This document shows positions 1 to 7,629 of a stretch of 9,478 bases of DNA, piece after piece. The DNA is from Nocardioides sp. GTDB taxonomy: Bacteria; Actinomycetota; Actinomycetes; Propionibacteriales; Nocardioidaceae. Both the position numbers and the translations under genes were made by a program. The stretch spans positions 1 to 9,478 of the forward strand of contig JARICB010000048.1 of NCBI GenBank assembly GCA_029264225.1, written 5' to 3'. The notes below the pieces were generated by a model, which had not been told where the DNA came from, searched no databases, and saw only the letters and a list, made by a program, of their open reading frames with translations. Position 1 is the first letter of the stretch. Each line of letters starts with the position of its first letter.

Positions 1-181
1 GGGAGATCCAGACGTTGTGGCCGCTGATGTAGGTAATGACGCCGGCGGCGCTTACCCGGGCCCGGCCCTCGGTCCGGTCCGGACCAGCCGGGGTACTGGT
101 AGCACTGGCACTCGTCGTGACGGCGCCGGCCAGCACGGCCGTGGCGACTGCGGTGACGAGGGCGGTGGTAGTGCGGGACAT
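1..181 (-). CDS. Secreted protein, N-terminal fragment (runs off the left edge)
   Basis: Sixty codons are visible, from an ATG at 181 down to the window edge, with no stop. The N-terminus reads MSRTTTALVTAVATAVLAG and continues to a Sec-type signal peptide end with an ASA cleavage motif (residues 25-27, before TSTP). A basic Arg at position 3 and an Ala/Val/Thr hydrophobic core fit export. A low-complexity linker follows, then VITYISGHNVWIS (residues 48-60). That segment resembles the first strand of a PD40/TolB-like beta-propeller repeat, but one strand is too little to assign a fold. GGAG lies 6 nt before the ATG, which supports this start. The gene is divergent from the VIT-type transporter at 320. 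Export is fairly secure; the function is unknown. Confidence 0.6.
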   Translation of the reverse strand, partial: MSRTTTALVTAVATAVLAGAVTTSASATSTPAGPDRTEGRARVSAAGVITYISGHNVWIS

Positions 182-319
182 GGGGTGCTCCGTGGTCGAT
201 ACGAATGGGTCGGCACCACCGTCCCCGCCCGCTCTGGTGGACGGCTGGGATGGCGCTGGGAGCGTGAGCCGAGCCTCACCTTCGTTGCGAGCAGCGTCGC
301 GGCAGGCAACGCTGGCGCC

Positions 320-1054
320 ATGAGCCTGGAGATCGGTACCGACGAGGACCCGCTGCACTGGCACGACCAGACCCACGCCGCCAGCGGCAACCGCCTCAAC
401 GCCCTGCGCGCCGCAGTGCTGGGCGCCAACGACGGCATCGTGTCGACGGCCGGCCTCGTCATGGGTGTCGCCGGCGCCACCAGCGACCGCACGTCGCTGA
501 TGGTGGCCGGCGTCGCCGGTCTGGTGGCGGGCGCGATGAGCATGGGCACCGGCGAATACGTCTCGGTCAGCACCCAGCGCGACTCGGAGAAGTCGATCCT
601 CCGGTTGGAGGCCGACGAACTCGCGGCGATGCCCGAGACCGAGGAGCGCGAGCTGGCGAGCATGTATGAGGACAAGGGACTCGATGCGGAACTCGCCGCC
701 CTGGTCGCTCGTCAACTCACCGAGCACGACGCACTCGGTGCGCACGCCGACATCGAGTTCGGTATCGACCCCGATGACCTGACGAACCCGTGGCACGCCG
801 CCTGGGCTTCGATGATCGCGTTCTCCCTCGGGGCGCTGCTGCCGCTGCTGTGCGTGGTGCTGGTGCCCGCCAACGTGCGGATCCCGGTCACCGTCGTGGC
901 TGTGGCCCTCGCCCTGGCACTTACCGGCTTCGTCAGCGCCAAACTGGGGCTCAGCCCGAAACTGCGGGCGGTCGTTCGCAACGTGGCCGGCGGGCTGCTG
1001 GCCATGGGCGTGACCTACCTGATCGGCTCGCTCGTCGGGATGGGGATCGGCTGA
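320..1054 (+). CDS. VIT1/CCC1 family Fe2+/Mn2+ transporter (244 aa)
   Basis: This is an integral membrane protein of the vacuolar iron transporter family, which moves Fe2+ and Mn2+ (in bacteria probably efflux; inference). The order fits the family. TM1 is about residues 31-52 and carries VLGANDGIVSTAGL, with the conserved Asp of the transport path. TM2 (about 59-83) carries GAMSMGTGEYVSVS with the conserved Met. A cytoplasmic acidic metal-binding domain follows (about 85-150; ESE, EADE, ETEERE). TM3-TM5 are about 161-183, 186-206 and 220-241. Length is normal. The frame stays open far upstream, but the family-like sequence begins shortly after the ATG at 320 and no other good start is seen; the ribosome-binding site is weak. 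It faces pntB tail to tail, with a large palindrome between. Confidence 0.9.
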   Translation: MSLEIGTDEDPLHWHDQTHAASGNRLNALRAAVLGANDGIVSTAGLVMGVAGATSDRTSLMVAGVAGLVAGAMSMGTGEYVSVSTQRDSEKSILRLEADELAAMPETEERELASMYEDKGLDAELAALVARQLTEHDALGAHADIEFGIDPDDLTNPWHAAWASMIAFSLGALLPLLCVVLVPANVRIPVTVVAVALALALTGFVSAKLGLSPKLRAVVRNVAGGLLAMGVTYLIGSLVGMGIG

Positions 1055-1119
1055 CGGTCCGCGGCGTACCGCCCCCGGATTGCCGCCGTACCGCCTCCGG
1101 GGAGCGCGCTGAGCGCTGC

Positions 1120-1191
1120 TGTAACGCCGTGTAAACACCTCTTCCCCCCCTGAAATAGCAGGGGGGGAAGGAGATATAACACGGCGTTACA
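1120..1191. terminator. Nested palindrome between convergent genes, probable bidirectional terminator
   Basis: Outer arms TGTAACGCCGTGT (1120-1132) and ACACGGCGTTACA (1179-1191) are perfect 13-bp inverted repeats. Inside them is a second perfect 12-bp stem (1141-1152 with 1159-1170), containing seven C facing seven G and closing a 6-nt AAATAG loop. It lies between the stops of the VIT-type gene (1054) and pntB (1203), which are convergent, so a two-way terminator is the simplest reading. Neither side has a classical T-run. The duplicated outer arms could also be operators. The structure is clear; the function is inferred. Confidence 0.65.
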
Positions 1192-1202
1192 GGGTCGATT
1201 CG

Positions 1203-2660
1203 TCAGCCGAGCGCCCGCACGATGTCGTCGACGCGGTCCTTGGCGTCACCGAACAGCATCCGGCTGTTCTCCTTGAAGAACAGCGGGTTCTGTACGCCGG
1301 CATAGCCGGTGGCCATCGACCGCTTGAAGACGATGACCTCCTTGGCGTTCCACACCTCGAGCACCGGCATGCCGGCGATCGGCGAGCCGGGCTCGTCGAG
1401 AGCGGCCGGGTTGACCGTGTCGTTGGCGCCGATGACGAGTACGACGTCGGTCTTGGGCAGGTCGCCGTTGATCTCGTCCATCTCCAGGACGATGTCGTAG
1501 GGCACCTTCGCCTCGGCGAGCAGCACGTTCATGTGACCCGGCAGCCGCCCGGCGACCGGGTGGATGCCGAACCGCACGTCGACGCCCTTGGCGCGCAACT
1601 TCTTGGTCATCTCGGCGACCGGATACTGCGCCTGGGCCACCGCCATCCCGTAGCCGGGGGTGATCACCACGGAGCTGGCCTCCGAGAGCAGCTCGGCGAC
1701 GGCGTCGGCCTGGATCTCGCGGTGCTCGCCGTAATCGCGGGTCTCGCCGGTCACGGCACCGTCGGAGCCGAAGCCGCCGGCGATGACGGAGACGAACGAG
1801 CGGTTCATCGCCTGGCACATGATGTAGCTGAGGATCGCACCGGAGGAGCCGACGAGTGCACCGGTAATGATCAGCAGGTCGTTGCTGAGCATGAAGCCGG
1901 CGGCCGCGGCAGCCCAACCCGAGTAGGAGTTGAGCATCGACACGACGACCGGCATGTCGCCACCGCCGATGGCGGCGACCAGGTGGAAGCCGAGGAACAG
2001 CGCCAGCACTGTCATCAGCACCAGCGGGATCAGGGCGGTGTTGCTGTCGGCGAGCATGAACCAGATCAGCAGCAGGAACGAGACCACAAGGATCGCCAGG
2101 TTGATCAGGTGCCGGGCGGGCAGCACCAGCGGTGACGACTTCATCTTGGCGCTGAGCTTGAGGTTGGCCACGATCGAGCCGGTGAAGGTGATCGCACCGA
2201 TGAATACACCGATGAATACCTCGACGGAGTGGATGTTCTCCATCGCGCCGTAGACGCCGTCGCCGGGCTCGAGGAACGAGTTGTAGCCGACCAGCACGGC
2301 AGCCAGACCGACGAAGCTGTGCAGCATCGCGATCAGTTCGGGCATGCCCGTCATCTGAACGGTGCGCGCCTTCCAGGCGCCGATGCTCGCACCGACCAGC
2401 ATGGCGACCACGATCAGGGTCAGCGTCACGCCGAGCGGACGCCACTGATCGGACGGGTCGGGCAGCGTGGCCTGCCGGGCCGCGAGCACCAGGGTGCCGA
2501 CCAGGGCCAGACCCATACCGACCATGCCGGCGATGTTGCCCTGCTTGGCGGTCTCGTGCTTGGAGAGGCCGGCCAACGCGAAGATGAACAGCACCCCCGC
2601 GATGATGTAGCTGGCCTGGACGAGCCCGGGCACGTGCGTGGAGTTAAGGACGTCAGTCAT
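1203..2660 (-). CDS. pntB: NAD(P) transhydrogenase, beta subunit PntB (485 aa)
   Basis: Beta subunit of the proton-translocating transhydrogenase, which couples hydride transfer from NADH to NADP+ with proton entry across the cytoplasmic membrane. Residues 1 to about 290 form the multi-helix membrane domain dII. They include [20 protein letters not shown], whose His (residue 114) corresponds to the proton-channel His91 of the E. coli beta subunit. Residues about 310-485 form the NADP(H)-binding domain dIII, with [10 protein letters not shown] (336-345), [20 protein letters not shown] (365-384), [10 protein letters not shown] (411-420) and [17 protein letters not shown] (446-462). Compared with E. 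coli (462 aa) it is slightly longer, mostly in a loop near 62-75. Its ATG is one base after the pntA stop, with AAGGA just upstream, so the two genes are co-transcribed and probably translationally coupled. Confidence 0.97.
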   Translation of the reverse strand: MTDVLNSTHVPGLVQASYIIAGVLFIFALAGLSKHETAKQGNIAGMVGMGLALVGTLVLAARQATLPDPSDQWRPLGVTLTLIVVAMLVGASIGAWKARTVQMTGMPELIAMLHSFVGLAAVLVGYNSFLEPGDGVYGAMENIHSVEVFIGVFIGAITFTGSIVANLKLSAKMKSSPLVLPARHLINLAILVVSFLLLIWFMLADSNTALIPLVLMTVLALFLGFHLVAAIGGGDMPVVVSMLNSYSGWAAAAAGFMLSNDLLIITGALVGSSGAILSYIMCQAMNRSFVSVIAGGFGSDGAVTGETRDYGEHREIQADAVAELLSEASSVVITPGYGMAVAQAQYPVAEMTKKLRAKGVDVRFGIHPVAGRLPGHMNVLLAEAKVPYDIVLEMDEINGDLPKTDVVLVIGANDTVNPAALDEPGSPIAGMPVLEVWNAKEVIVFKRSMATGYAGVQNPLFFKENSRMLFGDAKDRVDDIVRALG

Positions 2661-2661
2661 G

Positions 2662-4191
2662 TCAGTCCTTCCTGAACATCGTGAGCATGCGCAGCGTCAC
2701 CAGGAAGCCACCGAAAATGTTGATGCTGGCCACCAGCACGGCCAGGACGGCCAGCGCCGAGACCCAGTTGTTGGTGTTGCCGACCTGAAGCAGACCGCCG
2801 ACCAGGATGATCCCGGAGATGGCGTTGGTCTCGCTCATGAGCGGGGTGTGCAGCGCGTGCGCGACGTTGGAGATCACGTAGTAACCCACGAAGACGGCCA
2901 GCGCGAACACGGTGAAGTGGCTGAGGAACTCGGGTGGTGAGTACGCCGCGACGAGGGCGAAGAGCACGGCCGCCAGCCCGGCGGCGTAGACCTTGCGTCG
3001 CGGGTCGGCCGGCTTCGGCGGTGGCGGCGGCTCCATGACGACCGGTGCCGTCTGCGCAGGCGCGGCACTGACCTGCACGGGCGGCGGCGGCCACATCGTC
3101 TCGCCGTCGCGGGCCACGGTGATGCCGCGCTGCACGACGTCGTCGAGGTCGAGGACCAGCTCGCCGTCCTTGGCCGGGGTCAGCAGTTTGAAGAGGTTGA
3201 GCACGTTGGTGCCGAAGAGCTGGCTGGTCTGTGCGGCCAACCGGCCGGCCAGGTCGGTGTAGCCCAGGATCGTGACCAGGTTGTCGGTCACGATCCGCTC
3301 GTCCGCCCGGGTCAGGGCGACGTTGCCGCCGTTGGCGGCAGCCATGTCGACGATGACCGAGCCCGGCGCCATCGCGGCCACGGTCTCGGCGGTGATCAGC
3401 TGCGGCGCCGGCCGACCCGGGATCAGCGCGGTGGTGATGACGATGTCGGCCTTGCGTGCCTCCTCGGCGTACATCGCCGCAGTGGCGGCCTCCTGCTCGG
3501 CGGTCATCTCCTTGGCGTAGCCGTCGCTGGAGACCTCCTGCTCCATCTCCACCGTGACGAACTCGGCACCCATGGATTCGACCTGCTCGGCCACCTCGGG
3601 GCGTACGTCGAAGGCGCGGACCACGGCACCGAGGGCACCCGCGGTGCCGATCGCAGCCAGTCCGGCGACGCCGGCTCCGACAACGAAGACGCGGGCGGGC
3701 GGCACCTTGCCTGCTGCGGTGACCTGGCCGGTGAAGAGGCGTCCGAACTCGTTGGCGCCCTCGATCACCGCGCGGTAACCCGCGACGTTGGCCATGCTGG
3801 AGAGGACGTCCATCGCCTGGGCGCGCGAGATCCGCGGCACGGCATCCATCGCCAGGCCGGTGACCCGTTGGGCCTGGAGCTCCTCGATCAGCTTCGGGCT
3901 ACGACCCGGCGCCATCAGCGAGACCACCGTCGCGCCTGCACGCAGCCGCCGGATCTCCTCCGAGGTGGGAGCATTGACCTTGACCACGATGTCGCTGGCC
4001 CAGACCTCCGCGGCGTCGGCCAGCCGGATGCCGGCAGCGGCGAACACCGAGTCGGGCTGGTCTGCCGCGGTGCCGGCACCTGCCTCGACCACGACCTCGT
4101 AGCCAAGTTGCTCGAGCTGGTGGGCGGTCTTCGCGGTTGCCGCCACCAAGGTCTCGCCGGGGCGGGATTCACGGGGAATGCCGATACGCAC
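2662..4191 (-). CDS. pntA: NAD(P) transhydrogenase, fused alpha subunit PntA (509 aa)
   Basis: Alpha subunit of the same enzyme. Residues 1 to about 365 form the NAD(H)-binding domain dI (alanine dehydrogenase/PNT type), opening with MRIGIPRES. They include an RQD-loop-like segment [10 protein letters not shown] (119-128) and the Rossmann motif [20 protein letters not shown] (171-190), followed by FDVRPEV. Residues about 366-400 are a proline-rich linker with runs of Pro. Residues about 401-509 are the membrane part of dII, ending in [12 protein letters not shown] and further helices. It is thus a full PntAA+PntAB fusion of E. coli-like length (510 aa), whereas mycobacteria carry these as two genes. 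The start is GTG at 4191, with AGGAG five bases upstream. It is first in the operon with pntB; a CRP-like site lies about 75 bases upstream. Confidence 0.97.
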   Translation of the reverse strand: MRIGIPRESRPGETLVAATAKTAHQLEQLGYEVVVEAGAGTAADQPDSVFAAAGIRLADAAEVWASDIVVKVNAPTSEEIRRLRAGATVVSLMAPGRSPKLIEELQAQRVTGLAMDAVPRISRAQAMDVLSSMANVAGYRAVIEGANEFGRLFTGQVTAAGKVPPARVFVVGAGVAGLAAIGTAGALGAVVRAFDVRPEVAEQVESMGAEFVTVEMEQEVSSDGYAKEMTAEQEAATAAMYAEEARKADIVITTALIPGRPAPQLITAETVAAMAPGSVIVDMAAANGGNVALTRADERIVTDNLVTILGYTDLAGRLAAQTSQLFGTNVLNLFKLLTPAKDGELVLDLDDVVQRGITVARDGETMWPPPPVQVSAAPAQTAPVVMEPPPPPKPADPRRKVYAAGLAAVLFALVAAYSPPEFLSHFTVFALAVFVGYYVISNVAHALHTPLMSETNAISGIILVGGLLQVGNTNNWVSALAVLAVLVASINIFGGFLVTLRMLTMFRKD

Positions 4192-4263
4192 AGTTGCTCC
4201 TTATAAGCGGCTGGACTGCCGCGAAACCTACACGGGACAACGCCCGATTCCCGACGATCTCAG

Positions 4264-4277
4264 GTGAGGTAGGTCAC
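4264..4277. promoter_or_regulatory. CRP/GlxR-type operator candidate upstream of pntA
   Basis: GTGA-GGTAGG-TCAC is a perfect GTGA-N6-TCAC dyad, the core of the actinobacterial cAMP-receptor protein (Crp/GlxR) consensus TGTGA-N6-TCACA; the base outside each half departs from that consensus on the left. It sits in the 260-bp gap between upp and pntA, about 75 bases before the pntA GTG. A loose minus-strand -10 (TAGGTT, complement of 4225-4230) lies between, with no recognisable -35, as is common for activator-dependent promoters. The rest of the gap holds only a small ACGCCC/GGGCGT hairpin (4276-4290). The site and its role are predictions from sequence only. Confidence 0.4.
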
Positions 4278-4451
4278 GCCCGGAGGGCGTCCGTCACGGC
4301 GGTTGCCGAATCGGTGCGTCGGGCCCGTCCTGCTAGGTCGCGCTCGCCCTGACACTCCAAAATCACGACGTCACCGTCAGCCAGAATCCAACTCCCGGCG
4401 GCCCGAAACTTTCCCAGCCAGCGGGATGAGCCATTCGCCCAGACCGACGGG

Positions 4452-5093
4452 CTAGTGCGCGACTCCGTAGAGGCGGTCGCCGGCGTCGCCGAGTCCCGGC
4501 ACGATGTAGCCGTTCTCGTCGAGCCGCTCGTCGAGGGCTGCGGTCACGATCGCGACCGGCACCGCGAGGCCCTCGAGGGCGGCTTCGAGGTTGGCGAGCC
4601 CCTCGGGAGCGGCCAGCAGCGTGATGCAGGTGATGTCGTCGGCGCCGCGGTCGGTCAGGAAACGGATGGCCGCGGCCAGCGTGCCGCCGGTGGCCAGCAT
4701 CGGGTCGAGCACGTAGCACTGGCGTCCGGACAGGTCTTCAGGGAGGCGTTCGGCGTACGTCGAGGCCTGGAGCGTCTCCTCGTTGCGGATCATCCCGAGG
4801 AAGCCGACCTCGCTGGTCGGCAGCAGCCGCATCATCCCGTCGAGCATGCCGAGGCCGGCGCGCAGGATCGGCACGACGAGGGGCTTGGGGGTGCTGAGCT
4901 TGATCCCGTTGGCCTGCGCCACGGGGGTGGTGATGGTGACGGCCTCCACCCGCACGGCCCGGGTGGCCTCGTAGGCAAGGAGCGTGACGAGCTCATCGGT
5001 GAGTCGACGGAAGGTCGACGAATCGGTCGCTTGGTCGCGAAGCGTGGTGAGCTTGTGGGCAACGAGCGGATGGTCGACGACGTGCGTGCGCAT
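4452..5093 (-). CDS. upp: Uracil phosphoribosyltransferase (213 aa)
   Basis: Pyrimidine salvage enzyme: uracil + PRPP gives UMP + pyrophosphate, in the cytosol. Family features in order (numbered from the ATG at 5093): [20 protein letters not shown] at the N-terminus, LLAYEATR (38-45), [14 protein letters not shown] (74-87), the PRPP-binding loop DPMLATGGT (130-138), and the uracil-binding C-terminal segment [12 protein letters not shown] (196-207). Length is typical. A TTG two codons upstream (5099) is possible, but the ATG gives the usual N-terminus. No clear Shine-Dalgarno is seen, and the AT-richer TATGGT about 9 bases upstream could be the -10 of a leaderless or nearly leaderless transcript (inference). 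It is divergent from tadA, with about 100 bases between starts. Confidence 0.96.
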   Translation of the reverse strand: MRTHVVDHPLVAHKLTTLRDQATDSSTFRRLTDELVTLLAYEATRAVRVEAVTITTPVAQANGIKLSTPKPLVVPILRAGLGMLDGMMRLLPTSEVGFLGMIRNEETLQASTYAERLPEDLSGRQCYVLDPMLATGGTLAAAIRFLTDRGADDITCITLLAAPEGLANLEAALEGLAVPVAIVTAALDERLDENGYIVPGLGDAGDRLYGVAH

Positions 5094-5194
5094 GCGCAAA
5101 CCATAGTGTGCGTTGGAGTTTCTGGGTTGGTGGCAGGCAGACGGTCCGCCAGTGTGAAAATGAGTTGCCGATGCGCCTCACCGAAGGAACCGCG

Positions 5195-5659
5195 ATGCCC
5201 GACCAGTTCGACGCCGCCATGGGCGCCGCCCTCGAGCAGGCACGCGCCGCGCTGGCGACCGGCGACGTACCCGTCGGAGCCGTCGTTCTCGACCCGGACG
5301 GGATCCTCATCGGTCTCGGTCGCAACGTGCGCGAGGCCGACGCGGACCCCACGGGGCACGCAGAGGTGGTCGCATTGCGTGCCGCGGCCGCTGCCCTGGG
5401 CGAATGGCGCCTCGATGGCTGCACCCTGGTGGTGACCCTCGAACCCTGCACCATGTGCGCCGGCGCGTCCGTGCTGGCGCGCGTGCAGCGGGTGGTGTTC
5501 GGCGCCTACGACGACAAGGCCGGGGCCGCCGGATCCCTGTGGGACGTGGTCCGGGACCGGCGCCTCAACCACCGGCCCGAGGTGATCGCCGGCGTCCGGG
5601 CCGAGGAGTCCACGGCGCTGCTGCTCGACTTCTTCGGCCGCGGGTCTACTGGCGCCTGA
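5195..5659 (+). CDS. tadA: tRNA-specific adenosine deaminase TadA (154 aa)
   Basis: Zinc-dependent deaminase that converts A34 to inosine in the tRNA-Arg(ACG) anticodon, allowing one tRNA to read several Arg codons. The cytidine/deoxycytidylate deaminase fold is clear: VPVGAVVLD (25-33), TGHAEVVALR (53-62) with zinc ligand His55 and catalytic Glu57, and EPCTMCAGA (83-91) with zinc ligands Cys85 and Cys88. FGAYDDKAGAAGS (102-114) follows, and the C-terminal helix LLLDFFGR is family-typical. The ATG at 5195 is chosen because AAGGA lies about 7 bases upstream and it gives the usual length of about 150 aa; an in-frame ATG at 5171 and a GTG at 5108 are less likely. A generic nucleoside or guanine deaminase is the main alternative, but the motif spacing favours TadA. 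Confidence 0.92.
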   Translation: MPDQFDAAMGAALEQARAALATGDVPVGAVVLDPDGILIGLGRNVREADADPTGHAEVVALRAAAAALGEWRLDGCTLVVTLEPCTMCAGASVLARVQRVVFGAYDDKAGAAGSLWDVVRDRRLNHRPEVIAGVRAEESTALLLDFFGRGSTGA

Positions 5660-5677
5660 CCCGATCGGATGTGCGGC

Positions 5678-5697
5678 CATAGCCCGTTGGGGCTATG
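5678..5697 (+). terminator. Hairpin after tadA
   Basis: CATAGCCC (5678-5685) and GGGCTATG (5690-5697) form a perfect 8-bp stem with a 4-nt GTTG loop, starting 18 bases after the tadA stop. No T-run follows, which is common for actinobacterial terminators. It separates tadA from the peptidase promoter region. Confidence 0.55.
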
Positions 5698-5715
5698 CGA
5701 GCCTGGCGAGCGGAG

Positions 5716-5733
5716 TGTGATGTGCATTACAGT
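5716..5733 (+). promoter_or_regulatory. CRP-like operator overlapping a candidate -10 before the M28 peptidase
   Basis: TGTGA-TGTGCA-TTACA (5716-5731) matches the Crp/GlxR consensus TGTGA-N6-TCACA at nine of ten defined positions. It overlaps a plausible -10 hexamer TACAGT (5728-5733), about 54 bases before the ATG at 5787. A good -35 is not obvious. If both are real, binding would cover the promoter core and more likely repress than activate. This is a sequence prediction only. Confidence 0.4.
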
Positions 5734-5786
5734 CGCGAGTCCACGTGAGGCTCGGGTCCTCGCGACAACTGAAGGGTCTGCACACC

Positions 5787-7277
5787 ATGCATGCACACCG
5801 GAAGAGGCTGGCGGTGGCCGCCACTGTGGCAGCTGCAGTCGCCGCCACTACCCTGACGGCGCCCGCCACCGCGGCGCCCAATCCCAACAACGCTCGCAAG
5901 ATGGCCCAGGCCGTGAAGCTCTCGGCGGTGATGGAGCACCTTGAGGAGTTCCAGGAGATCGCCGACGACAACGACGGCAATCGCGGCGCGGGCACTGAGG
6001 GGCACGAGGAGTCGGCAGAGTACGTCGAGGAGACGTTGGAGGACGCCGGCTACCGCACCAAGCGCCAGCCCTTCGACTTCACCTACTTCGAGGTCGTCTC
6101 CTCCAGCCTGGTCGCCGAGGGCACCACCGTGGAGCAGAGGCCGATGTCCTACACCCCGTCCACGCCCGTCGGCGGCGTCACTGCCGCCCTGGTCGCGCCC
6201 GCCGTGGTGACCGGATGCGTCATCGGCGACTACGCCGGGGTCGACGTGGCCGGCAAGATCGCCGTCATCAGCCGCGGCAGTTGCTCCTTCGGCACCAAGG
6301 CCGCGGTGGCCAAGCAGGCAGGTGCCGCGGCGGCCGTCATCTACAACAACGCTGACGGTGAGCTCAACGGCACCCTCGGCGCCCCCGGTGACTACGCCCC
6401 GACGACGGGCATCACCCGGGCCGACGGGCAGGCGCTGCTCACCAAGTCCAGTGCCACCCTCGACATCCAGGCGATTACCGAGGCCCGCACGACCTTCAAC
6501 GTGATCGCCGAGACCCGCAAGGGTCGCGCCGACAACGTAGTCATGCTCGGCGCCCACCTCGACAGCGTCCACGACGGGCCCGGTATCAACGACAACGGCT
6601 CCGGCTCGGCTGCGATCCTCGAGACCGCCGTGCAGTTGGCGCGGGTCAAGAAGCTCAACAACAAGGTGCGCTTCGCCTGGTGGGGTGCCGAGGAGCTGGG
6701 CCTGCTCGGCTCGGAGCACTACGTCGCCAACCTTCAGGAGACCGACCCGGCCGCCCTCAAGGACATCGCCACCTACCTCAACTTCGACATGGTCGGCTCG
6801 CCCAACCACATCATCGGGGTCTACGACGCCGACGAGTCGACCTACCCGGCACCGGTGCCCGTCCCGAAGGGATCGGCCGAGACCGAAGACGTTCTGACCG
6901 ACTGGTTCGACGACTCGGGCCAGGCCTGGGTCGACACGCCGTTCAGTGGACGGTCCGACTATGCGGCGTTCATCGAGGCGGGTGTGCCGGCCTCCGGTCT
7001 GTTCACCGGCGCAGACGGCGTCAAGACGCCCGCCGAGGTTGCCCTGTTCGGTGGCACCGCGGGGATCATCTACGACCCGAACTACCACACGCCGGGCGAC
7101 GACATCTCCAACATCAACACGGGCGCCCTCGACATCATGAGTGACGCCATCGCCGCCGCCACGATCACGCTTGCGCAGGACACCAGCGCTATCAACGGCA
7201 AGCGATCCTCGGGCAAGTCCGGAAAGACTGCCAGCACCGACGAGGTCTGGGAGGGCGAACTCCAAGAGGCCTCCTGA
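5787..7277 (+). CDS. Secreted M28 family zinc aminopeptidase with PA domain (496 aa)
   Basis: Extracellular co-catalytic zinc exopeptidase of the Streptomyces griseus/Vibrio aminopeptidase type, removing N-terminal residues from peptides (substrate preference unknown). A signal peptide spans residues 1 to about 29 (HRKR, Ala/Val core, ATA-AP cleavage); no lipobox Cys is present. The N-terminal peptidase part is about 35-120. An inserted PA domain lies at about 125-235 (VAGKIAVISRGSCSFGTKA, QAGAAAAVIYNN), with Cys144 and Cys166 likely disulfide partners. The catalytic core carries GAHLDSV (His257), GINDNGSG (Asp269, bridging), WGAEELGLLGSEHY (general base Glu302, ligand Glu303), NFDMVGS (Asp334) and NYHTPGDD (His434), so all zinc ligands are present. 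A Ser/Lys/Gly tail ends the protein. The ATG has GAAGGG about 10 bases upstream. It is monocistronic, between two hairpins. Confidence 0.93.
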   Translation: MHAHRKRLAVAATVAAAVAATTLTAPATAAPNPNNARKMAQAVKLSAVMEHLEEFQEIADDNDGNRGAGTEGHEESAEYVEETLEDAGYRTKRQPFDFTYFEVVSSSLVAEGTTVEQRPMSYTPSTPVGGVTAALVAPAVVTGCVIGDYAGVDVAGKIAVISRGSCSFGTKAAVAKQAGAAAAVIYNNADGELNGTLGAPGDYAPTTGITRADGQALLTKSSATLDIQAITEARTTFNVIAETRKGRADNVVMLGAHLDSVHDGPGINDNGSGSAAILETAVQLARVKKLNNKVRFAWWGAEELGLLGSEHYVANLQETDPAALKDIATYLNFDMVGSPNHIIGVYDADESTYPAPVPVPKGSAETEDVLTDWFDDSGQAWVDTPFSGRSDYAAFIEAGVPASGLFTGADGVKTPAEVALFGGTAGIIYDPNYHTPGDDISNINTGALDIMSDAIAAATITLAQDTSAINGKRSSGKSGKTASTDEVWEGELQEAS

Positions 7278-7290
7278 GCCCATCGGCGTA

Positions 7291-7326
7291 CGACGTCCCG
7301 GCCCGGCACCACCGGTCGGGACGTCG
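7291..7326 (+). terminator. Hairpin after the M28 peptidase gene
   Basis: CGACGTCCCG (7291-7300) and CGGGACGTCG (7317-7326) form a perfect 10-bp stem, extendable by three pairs including one G-T into the 16-nt loop, 13 bases after the stop. No clear T-run follows apart from ATTTA at 7331. It probably ends the peptidase transcript and insulates the tRNA gene. Confidence 0.6.
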
Positions 7327-7355
7327 GCCGATTTAGCGCCTCCTGAGCCGTCCGG

Positions 7356-7361
7356 TAACCT
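7356..7361 (+). promoter_or_regulatory. Candidate -10 of the tRNA-Ser promoter
   Basis: TAACCT fits the actinobacterial -10 pattern TAnnnT and lies 7 bases before the first base of the mature tRNA, so initiation would be at or next to the tRNA 5' end. The hexamer 17 bases further upstream (TTAGCG, 7333-7338) is only a weak -35. Confidence 0.35.
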
Positions 7362-7368
7362 CTCCCGC

Positions 7369-7458
7369 GGTGGCGTGTCCGAGCGGCCGAAGGTGCATCA
7401 CTCGAAATGATGTGTGGGGTCAAACCCACCGTGGGTTCAAATCCCACCGCCACCGCCA
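7369..7458 (+). tRNA. tRNA-Ser (anticodon CGA), CCA encoded
   Basis: The 90-nt sequence folds as a class II tRNA. The acceptor stem is GGTGGCG (7369-7375) with CGCCACC (7448-7454), discriminator G (7455) and genomic CCA (7456-7458). The D-loop is typical (GAGCGGCCGAA). The anticodon stem CATCA/TGATG encloses the loop CTCGAAA, giving anticodon CGA, which reads UCG. A long variable arm (TGGG/CCCA) and the T-arm GTGGG-TTCAAAT-CCCAC complete it. The long variable arm and the discriminator fit serine. It is followed at once by a strong hairpin and a decayed accessory region. Confidence 0.96.
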
Positions 7459-7463
7459 GTAGC

Positions 7464-7506
7464 AAACAGCCTCTGACCTGCGAAGATGCGGTGTCAGAGG
7501 CTGTTT
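7464..7506 (+). terminator. 14-bp perfect hairpin downstream of tRNA-Ser
   Basis: AAACAGCCTCTGAC (7464-7477) is perfectly complementary to GTCAGAGGCTGTTT (7493-7506), with a 15-nt loop that can pair a little further. It starts 6 bases after the CCA, and the right arm ends in TTT. The best reading is the tRNA transcript terminator. The roughly 120 bases after it (7507-7629) hold no gene that can be supported. Confidence 0.7.
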
Positions 7507-7629
7507 GGGTTCTCGGTCGTGTCAGATACGTGCCAGATGAGTCGACTCAACGAGGTTGCTCGGCGCGAACCCGATCATCGGTCATAGCCTGTTCACCGAA
7601 GGCCTCGTTCCGGTCGCCGATCCTCCTTG

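Noticed and set aside
264..279. Inverted repeat GTGAG-N6-CTCAC upstream of the VIT-type gene
   Set aside because: Spacing (GTGA-N8-TCAC) does not fit the CRP family and a 5-bp dyad is common by chance; no promoter fits around it.
1168..1180. Very strong Shine-Dalgarno-like AAGGAGATATAAC
   Set aside because: No start codon follows at a suitable distance, and the bases form part of the nested palindrome stem.
5727..7283. Long open frame of over 500 codons antisense to the M28 peptidase
   Set aside because: GC-rich third positions of the true gene create an open antisense frame. The plus strand has a signal peptide, all zinc ligands and a ribosome-binding site; the antisense protein is a Gly/Val/Asp-rich shadow.
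7292..7301. Ten bases (GACGTCCCGG) shared by the peptidase terminator and the palindromic array at 7673-7682
   Set aside because: A shared 10-mer in GC-rich DNA is expected by chance, and the surrounding stems differ.
7519..7543. GTGTCAGATACGTGCCAGATG as a possible IS481 terminal inverted repeat
   Set aside because: It resembles actinobacterial IS481 flanks only loosely, and no matching inverted copy was found downstream of the transposase remnant.
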